A stretch of DNA of 9,625 nt. Source: JBCDIQ01 sp039024295 (lineage in GTDB: Bacteria; Bacteroidota; Bacteroidia; J057). The stretch is from assembly GCA_039024295.1 (NCBI GenBank), contig JBCDIQ010000220.1, forward strand, positions 1 to 9,625, in the 5' to 3' direction. The stretch's first letter is position 1. Every line of letters begins with the position of its first letter. Made by a program: the position numbers and the translations under genes. This document shows, piece by piece, positions 1-5,595 of the stretch. Below the pieces are notes generated by a model. That model did not search any database, was not told the origin of the DNA, and was given only the letters and a program-made list of their open reading frames with translations.

Positions 1-874
1 CAAACTCAATAGGTTTTTGAGGAGCAGGAGCTGTTGGGACTTCTTGAATATCGATCTTAACCTGGTTCTCAACACCAGAATTATCTGCCACCATTACCGG
101 AACTTCGGACTCAAACGAAAAATCCTGCATTAATGCCAGATTCAAGTCTCTGTCTGTAGGACATCCCTGATGAACGGCGTATCCTTTTTGGGTTGGACAA
201 ACGTCGTACTGATCAATTACCCCATCTGCATCTATATCATCAGGTGCCAGTGTGGCCATCAGGTCAGCTTCATCCAATTCATCCATCTCATCAGGTTGTA
301 GCCGGTCTTGCTCCTCAGCATTGAGGTTGTACACGAATGCAATGGCCTGGGCGAGGTGTTGATCGGCTTTATTCAAAGACCGCTTGGTAACCGCCTGCGC
401 ACGAAGGGCAAATTTGTCGTTCACCCGAAATTGTACCCCACCACCTAGGGGAACGTATACATCAGGGGTACTGCGGACATGGTTTCCCCCAATTCCAAAG
501 ACCAGATAAGGAGCAAAAAATGATCTTTCTTTTAAAATCGCACCATTGTTAAACTTGAAGATCATGAGATAACTCATGTCAAGTAATCTTGGGCGTTCAT
601 TGAGTGCAAAAAATCCGGGGTGTCTTACATTTTGGGCAAAGGTAAAATCTGCTGAAAAATTGAAAGCTCCGCTTAAATATCGGTTTACAGCTAGGTAGAA
701 CCCAGGATCATAATTTCCGGACTGGAGGTAGTCTCCGGTCTGAGGCCCCTGATAATCAATGAGATTGACACCAGTGCCTACTGCCCATTTTTTTTCAAAT
801 GTCTGGGCATTAGAGGTGAGGTAACAGGCTGAAATTAAAGAGATTAGCAAGAAGAAAATAGCAAAACTCCGCAT
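1..874 (-). CDS. OmpA/TSP3-type outer membrane protein, C-terminus cut by window edge
   Basis: I translated 291 codons by hand from ATG at 874; the frame stays open to the left edge, so the C-terminus is missing. The N-terminus is a hydrophobic signal peptide (residues 1-23) with a likely signal peptidase I site SNA|QT. An ISAC lipobox-like match at residues 14-17 offers a lipoprotein alternative. Residues 25-185 have short alternating strands with aromatic and glycine residues (FGIGG at 126-130, VPLGGGVQF at 141-149), as in an OmpA-like beta-barrel. One TSP3 calcium-binding repeat follows (about 214-238, DIDADGVIDQYDVCP), then an acidic, proline-rich linker (QEVPTAPAPQKP). A peptidoglycan-binding OmpA domain would be expected beyond the edge, but this is inference. 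The architecture parallels the upstream gene at 1110-2528, so the two may be diverged paralogues. A terminator at 1058-1088 lies between them, so this gene probably has its own promoter; I found no convincing one. Confidence 0.85.
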   Translation of the reverse strand, partial: MRSFAIFFLLISLISACYLTSNAQTFEKKWAVGTGVNLIDYQGPQTGDYLQSGNYDPGFYLAVNRYLSGAFNFSADFTFAQNVRHPGFFALNERPRLLDMSYLMIFKFNNGAILKERSFFAPYLVFGIGGNHVRSTPDVYVPLGGGVQFRVNDKFALRAQAVTKRSLNKADQHLAQAIAFVYNLNAEEQDRLQPDEMDELDEADLMATLAPDDIDADGVIDQYDVCPTQKGYAVHQGCPTDRDLNLALMQDFSFESEVPVMVADNSGVENQVKIDIQEVPTAPAPQKPIEF

Positions 875-1057
875 GAAGAACTAAGGGATTTGGTTTTAGA
901 TGAAGGATTGAATTGGAATTCACGTTATGGTTGCAAGCATCTTACCAAATCAAGCAAATATTATGGTTCACCAAAAGACAATAAATGGCCGAAAATGACT
1001 TGCTCAAAAAGTACTCATTATCCAATAAAATTGCCAGAATGTGGATTTTTTCTACAT
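875..1057. other. leader region of the left-edge gene, no gene seen
   Basis: This AT-rich spacer lies between the terminator and the ATG at 874. It must hold the promoter of the left-edge OmpA-type gene if that gene is transcribed separately. On the minus strand there are several TTTG and ATTTG strings (around 955-960 and 944-948), but no exact Bacteroidota -7 element (TAnnTTTG) with a correctly spaced -33 TTG. I see no Shine-Dalgarno sequence before the ATG, which is normal in this phylum. Confidence 0.4.
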
Positions 1058-1088
1058 AAAAAAACCGGCTTCTAACGAAAGAAGCCGG
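1058..1088 (-). terminator. rho-independent terminator of the ompA-like gene
   Basis: On the minus strand a perfect 9-bp stem (CCGGCTTCT paired with AGAAGCCGG, plus-strand positions 1065-1073 and 1080-1088) encloses a 6-nt loop and is followed directly by seven T (1058-1064). It begins 22 nt after the stop codon of the gene at 1110-2528. It separates that gene from the co-directional gene at <1-874. Read on the plus strand the hairpin lacks a following T-run, so it works in one direction only. Confidence 0.93.
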
Positions 1089-1109
1089 CCTGATACTTCA
1101 TCTTACCGA

Positions 1110-2528
1110 TTATTCTTTTACAAATAGCTCAAAATTTACCCTACGGTTTTCCTTCCGTCCTGTTGCAGTATTATTGTCCGCAATAGGCTGGCTCTCACCG
1201 AACCCTTCAAATACCATACGGTCAACGGAAATACCTTTATCACTCAGGTAATAATAGCAGGTTTTCGCTCGGTTTTCAGAAAGGGTCATATTAGAATCCT
1301 CTCTGCCTTGTGAATCCGTGTGACCTGAGATTCTCAAGCTATATGCGGGGTACTCCTCCATGATCGTAACGATCTCGTCCAGAACTAACTTAGATCTTTC
1401 CAGAAGCACCGCCTTTCCTGACTGGAACTGAACTCCTTTGGTGATATTCTTTAACTGCTCCTTTACCTCTTCCTCGACCTCAGGGCATCCTTGCATTTCT
1501 GCAACTCCTGCTTCTTCCGGACATTTGTCTTCTGAATCTTTGATGCCGTCTCCATCTGTATCTGGGCAACCGTTGAATTCGGCAATACCAGCAACTTCTG
1601 GGCATTCATCCTCTGAATCTTGAATCCCATCTGCATCGGTGTCAGGGCAGCCTTTGAAAGCAGCTACACCAACAACTGTTGGGCAAGCATCCTCTTCATC
1701 AATGATGCCATCATTATCTGTATCTACTTTTTCGGGGCAGCCTTTTAGGGTCACGATACCCGGCTCATCTGGACATTCATCGTCTTTGTCGGGTACGCCA
1801 TCTTTATCTCGGTCGGGACAACCATTAAACTGCGCCAGTCCGGCTTCTTCAGGGCAAAGGTCATTGGTATCTACAATTCCGTCGCCATCTGTGTCAACCG
1901 GTTCTGGTTCTGGCTCCGGCTCTGGTGCTTGTTTCCCTCTTCCAAAGGCAAAATTGGCACTCATACCCAGCGTAACATAGTCATCCAGGTTGGCGGCAGA
2001 AGAGAGGAACATTTTATAATTGGCCTGGAAATCAAGGGAAGCATCCCCTCCCAGCATAAGCCTTAGTCCTCCTCCGAGAGGAACAATGGGCACAAAGTTT
2101 CCGGGTTCATTTGCTTCCAATCTTCCTCCTACGCCTCTGCCGCCCCCAATTCCTGCTTGCAAAAAAGGTTGTAAGGCAACTCTAGGTTGGGAAAAATCGC
2201 CATTGGCCAATTTAAACCGGCCCAAAAGCTCGAAATCCATCAAGTCTTTTAAATCTATTGGATTGGTACGGGAAGTAGCATCAGGAATTGGGATACCAGT
2301 CTGTAGCCCAAGGTCCAAATACTTTCCTATATAACGGCCAACGGATACGTTGAAAGCGGGTTCGAAATCAATGTCATTTGACAAGCCATTTGGCAGCTTT
2401 TCAAAATCTCTGAACACATAGCCAACCCCGATTCCCCACGGATGGGCGGAACTTTGGGCCTTTAAATCCTGGCCACTCAGGCCGAAGATTAGTGCTACAA
2501 TAATTAGGTGTGTAATTCTAAATCTCAT
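1110..2528 (-). CDS. OmpA-family outer membrane protein with five TSP3 repeats
   Basis: This is a 472-residue protein that should anchor the outer membrane to peptidoglycan. In order: signal peptide (1-25, MRFRITHLIIVALIFGLSG..., cleavage near KAQ|SS); a beta-barrel-like domain (about 30-198, ending NFAFGRG); a PEPEPEPEP linker (202-210); five tandem TSP3 calcium-binding repeats (about 212-349, each DxDxDGxxD..D.CP..G......GCP); and a C-terminal OmpA-like peptidoglycan-binding domain (about 365-470). The last contains the expected HTD (403-405) and NRAK (419-422), with NRRVNFEL near the end. An in-frame ATG at 2594 would add 22 residues in front of the signal peptide, only 7 nt after the upstream stop. 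I prefer 2528 because the signal peptide then starts the protein. No Shine-Dalgarno site is visible. The gene lies 73 bp after the SGNH hydrolase gene and is closed by the terminator at 1058-1088. Confidence 0.93.
   Translation of the reverse strand: MRFRITHLIIVALIFGLSGQDLKAQSSAHPWGIGVGYVFRDFEKLPNGLSNDIDFEPAFNVSVGRYIGKYLDLGLQTGIPIPDATSRTNPIDLKDLMDFELLGRFKLANGDFSQPRVALQPFLQAGIGGGRGVGGRLEANEPGNFVPIVPLGGGLRLMLGGDASLDFQANYKMFLSSAANLDDYVTLGMSANFAFGRGKQAPEPEPEPEPVDTDGDGIVDTNDLCPEEAGLAQFNGCPDRDKDGVPDKDDECPDEPGIVTLKGCPEKVDTDNDGIIDEEDACPTVVGVAAFKGCPDTDADGIQDSEDECPEVAGIAEFNGCPDTDGDGIKDSEDKCPEEAGVAEMQGCPEVEEEVKEQLKNITKGVQFQSGKAVLLERSKLVLDEIVTIMEEYPAYSLRISGHTDSQGREDSNMTLSENRAKTCYYYLSDKGISVDRMVFEGFGESQPIADNNTATGRKENRRVNFELFVKE
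1482..1895 (-). repeat. tandem TSP3-coding repeats, five units
   Basis: Five consecutive units of 27-29 codons encode the calcium-binding TSP3 repeats of the OmpA-family protein. Each unit carries a DxDxDG loop, then CP and GCP motifs. The repetition is clearer in protein than in DNA, so the units are old or have diverged under coding constraint. A short run encoding PEPEPEPEP adjoins at 1899-1925 and is itself a low-complexity region open to slippage. Confidence 0.85.
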
Positions 2529-2601
2529 GGTTTGATGGGTTAGGTGAATAAAAATGTCCCTAGCTTTCAGACGTAATTTGACATTCCGAGTCACCTAAAG
2601 G

Positions 2602-5466
2602 TTAAGGTTTGAGCACTATAATTTCCGAGAAAAATTTATTTTCTACAAAAAATGATAATAAATATTTTCCATCGGGTAATTGATGTGTCTGGGGATCCAG
2701 CCTTGTAATATTTGCCTCAACGGTTTTGGTAAAGCGGATTTCTTTACCTGCTAAATCGTGTATTTGGATATCAGAAACTTTTTTCGCTGAATTAATATGG
2801 ATGTATTTGCTAGAGGGATTTGGGTAAATGTAAATTTCATAATTCGTCCAATCTGAGGCATTTAGCCCGGTTAGCCTCACTTGAATGGTCTGGCTTGTGG
2901 TGTCAGTTCCACAGGTATTGGTCGTTTCCAGGACGATTTGGTAGGTGCCAGACTGAACATATTGGTAGGAGGGATTGGAGAAATTACTACTGCCTCCATC
3001 TCCAAAAGTCCATGAAAAAGAATTTCCACCCGAAGAGGTATTGGTTAGGCTGATAAACGGACCGCTCTGAATCAGAGAAAAATCTGCATTGGGAAAACTG
3101 TCTATTTCAACCACCATTACATCTATCGCATTTCCACAAGTGTTTGTCATTTCAGCCCAGATGGGTCCGCTTTGTCTAATCCATGCAGAAGGAGTTGAAT
3201 CCCCTGTTGACCAAGCATAGGTAGTCGCAGGTTCTTGGGATAACAGGAGTAACAGAGAATCACAGGCGGTGGTGTCATCCGGGAAGGAGAGATTGGGGAG
3301 GGACTGAAAAAGGGCTTCGACTGTATCCGTGGCCATTCCGCATATGTTTTGAACCACCACGGAATAGCGGCCAGTTTGTGTCACCGTAAGCTGATTGGTG
3401 GTGTCCCCAGTATTCCACGCATAGGAATTGGGTCCGAGGCCTGCATCCAGCGTTAGTTGTCCACCACACTGAACCCTGTCGCCTCCCAAGCTTACCTGAG
3501 GACTTGGTATGAGCGTAAGGTTGATGGTATCTGATGTGGAGCAGCCTCTAATGGGTTCAGAAATGGCAAGGAAATAGGTTCCACTTTGGGTAGCAGTGAC
3601 GAATTGTACAGTATCTCCCGTTGACCAACGGTACTGAAACCCCTGCCCACCATCTAACTGGAAGCTGTCACAAACAGAGGTGTCCTGTCCCAGGTCAAGG
3701 CTAGGGGTCAAAATTTCTGCCCTGATGGGTTGGCGTCCGGTGTTGCAGTCACCTGTTAGGCGTTCGCCATAACTGTAATAGACCTCTCCATTCCATACCC
3801 TGGGGTGAAAAGAACCGCCAAAATTGTAGGAAACGCCGCTGCCGCCTGAGATGATCAACTCCGGTGAACTAAAAGTTGCCGTACTTCCAAAGCTTCTGTA
3901 GCGTAATCGGGAAGCCGCGTTTTCCATTCGGATGTGTAGGCCCAGGGTGTCACCAGGCATAATCCTGATGCCACCCACCTGGATCACGTACACAGAATCC
4001 TGAAGGGTCACCTGAACCGTATCTTTGCCAAGCAGCGTCCATGCGTTTGCATCTATCTCAAAGCCTCGGTAAGTCCCTGATTTATAGAAAACTTCCACTC
4101 CCTGAAGGCCGGTATCAAAGATTTTTACTCCCAGACTGTCAAGGGTAAGGGTATCTTGTAAGGCAACGAGGTCAAAAGCAGTCCCATTCCATCTTACATT
4201 GGCGTTGTCAAAAGTTGCCAGGCTCCCATCAAATTGGAGCTTGCCCCTCACTCCATCGACATAATAAGTTTGAGATTGGTTGAGATTGGGGGTTTGAAAA
4301 TTCCTGCCAAAATGGATGGGCTGGCCTCCCTGGGGTTGCAGGTACCATAACAAGGTATCTGTTGCGCCTGTGCGTGCATCTAAGATCACCGGGTTGCCTA
4401 TACAACCTGTATCTGGGACCAGCTGAATGGAGGGATGTCCGGTAAAGTCAATGGTGTTGATAAGAGTATCATTTGCCCTTACAGAATCGCTGGCAGCCTG
4501 ATGGAAAATCTGGTAAGAAAACGTCCCTCCGCCATATGTGTTTAACCGAAAGAAAACCGTATCGGCTTCACAAGTTCCCAATGCTTTTTGTGTGCTTAGT
4601 TGCAATGAGATGGGCGAACTGCCTGGCGGCCTAAATTCAAGGTTAACTGGCACATTCGCAGCAGTTGGCTGGCCCGTGTTCACGACAATTGCTTGAAATA
4701 AAGCCGAAGAGTCACCGCAGGCACTGACATTAACTGGCTCGAAGGAGTCCATGGAAACATCTACAAAATTAGGAGGCTGGTATAGAAAAGAAGGAATATT
4801 TTTGGTTAGCACCACATTTCTGATGATCCGGTGCCCCGTATTGTTAAGGTGGACTGCATCAGCTGCATAGCTGGTATCTATGGCTCCTGTAGAATCTGCC
4901 AGCGGTGTCCACACATCAATGGCAAAAGGACTGAACCAACTCATGATGGAGTCTCGCACTTCTTTTTGGTAATTAATGGTAGACGAATTGCGTATATCTA
5001 TGGGTTGGGTGGTGAAAATCCAGATAGGCACTCCATTGGAGTTGCTGTATCGAAAGAGAGAGTCGAAGTTGTTCAACTGCTCCATTGCAGGATACCTCCT
5101 GTCATTGGAAGGTAAATTGACAATGATGGCATCCGGGTTGAAAGAAAGCGCGTGGTCTATGTTGCGCAGGGTGTCGGGATCAGGCCGATTGCTAGGGGGG
5201 ACAAACTGATCCGGCATCAAATTATAGGTCACATACCCGCCTCGTGCCAAGTTGATCACTTCATTGGCAGGGTTAATGCCTTGTAGGTGGCTTCGGTAGC
5301 TGTTGACCCAACTGCTGTCAGATACCGAAGCTCCGGTACCTGCAGCTGTAGAAGAACCTAAGACGACGATACGAACAGGAGCTTTTTCCAGGCAGGGGTC
5401 AGCCTGAAACTGACCAAACAGAAAATGTGGGATCATCAGGGCAAGGCCCCATAGAATTTTATTCAT
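2602..5466 (-). CDS. secreted SGNH/GDSL hydrolase with Ig-like/PKD modules and T9SS type A sorting domain
   Basis: This 954-residue surface or extracellular esterase-like protein starts with a signal peptide (1-18, LFG|QFQ). The SGNH hydrolase domain (about 30-225) shows block I GSSTAAG with candidate nucleophile Ser39, the block II glycine in NLARGG (72-77), block III LPSND with Asn121, and block V DAVHL with Asp203 and His206. Next come a CARDB-like segment (about 233-340), an Ig-like segment (345-410) and an unassigned beta-rich segment (411-570). Three related modules follow (about 588-788), each with a cysteine and a W(S/N)TGD motif. A PKD-like domain contains SWTFGDGG (818-825). The C-terminus (about 878-954, IYPNPSSKYIHI ... 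LPDGKYLLSF ... IVLKP) is a type A T9SS sorting domain, normally removed after export. The substrate is not deducible; relatives act on acetylated carbohydrates or lipids. The gene lies 129 bp after the MSEP-CTERM gene. Confidence 0.92.
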   Translation of the reverse strand: MNKILWGLALMIPHFLFGQFQADPCLEKAPVRIVVLGSSTAAGTGASVSDSSWVNSYRSHLQGINPANEVINLARGGYVTYNLMPDQFVPPSNRPDPDTLRNIDHALSFNPDAIIVNLPSNDRRYPAMEQLNNFDSLFRYSNSNGVPIWIFTTQPIDIRNSSTINYQKEVRDSIMSWFSPFAIDVWTPLADSTGAIDTSYAADAVHLNNTGHRIIRNVVLTKNIPSFLYQPPNFVDVSMDSFEPVNVSACGDSSALFQAIVVNTGQPTAANVPVNLEFRPPGSSPISLQLSTQKALGTCEADTVFFRLNTYGGGTFSYQIFHQAASDSVRANDTLINTIDFTGHPSIQLVPDTGCIGNPVILDARTGATDTLLWYLQPQGGQPIHFGRNFQTPNLNQSQTYYVDGVRGKLQFDGSLATFDNANVRWNGTAFDLVALQDTLTLDSLGVKIFDTGLQGVEVFYKSGTYRGFEIDANAWTLLGKDTVQVTLQDSVYVIQVGGIRIMPGDTLGLHIRMENAASRLRYRSFGSTATFSSPELIISGGSGVSYNFGGSFHPRVWNGEVYYSYGERLTGDCNTGRQPIRAEILTPSLDLGQDTSVCDSFQLDGGQGFQYRWSTGDTVQFVTATQSGTYFLAISEPIRGCSTSDTINLTLIPSPQVSLGGDRVQCGGQLTLDAGLGPNSYAWNTGDTTNQLTVTQTGRYSVVVQNICGMATDTVEALFQSLPNLSFPDDTTACDSLLLLLSQEPATTYAWSTGDSTPSAWIRQSGPIWAEMTNTCGNAIDVMVVEIDSFPNADFSLIQSGPFISLTNTSSGGNSFSWTFGDGGSSNFSNPSYQYVQSGTYQIVLETTNTCGTDTTSQTIQVRLTGLNASDWTNYEIYIYPNPSSKYIHINSAKKVSDIQIHDLAGKEIRFTKTVEANITRLDPQTHQLPDGKYLLSFFVENKFFSEIIVLKP

Positions 5467-5595
5467 GCGATTCGGTTAGACAAATGAGCAATAGGAGAGG
5501 ACGCAAATTTGTCTTAATCTACAAAAGTTTGGGCGACCAGAGTTACATAGAGGTAAATTTTCAGGCTTTTGGGAGGCCTATATCTCGCTTTTTAC
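5467..5595. other. spacer before the SGNH hydrolase gene, with a leader inverted repeat
   Basis: This 129-bp minus-strand leader contains a perfect 8-bp inverted repeat (AGACAAAT at 5478-5485, ATTTGTCT at 5507-5514, 21-nt loop), ending 11 nt before the ATG at 5466. It could form a hairpin around the ribosome entry site or be an operator. A shorter AGGC/GCCT pairing near 5565-5580 is too weak to be called a terminator of the upstream gene. No exact TAnnTTTG promoter element is present. Read-through from the upstream gene therefore remains possible. Confidence 0.4.

Noticed and set aside
890..1075. A 61-codon plus-strand frame in the leader between the two OmpA-type genes
   Set aside because: It runs into the terminator stem and shows no recognisable motif or initiation signal; it fits a chance frame.
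1482..1895. Regularly spaced repeats resembling a CRISPR or tandem array
   Set aside because: Units are coding, adjoin without unique spacers, and match the known TSP3 protein repeat.
1438..1980. Serine/proline-rich plus-strand frames opposite the TSP3 repeats
   Set aside because: The composition (SxSGHPSSES-like) is what antisense reading of Asp/Glu/Gly/Cys-Pro repeats produces, so these are shadows of the ompA-like gene.
5565..5581. AGGC/GCCT hairpin downstream of the MSEP-CTERM stop as a terminator
   Set aside because: The stem is only 4 bp and no T-run follows on the minus strand.
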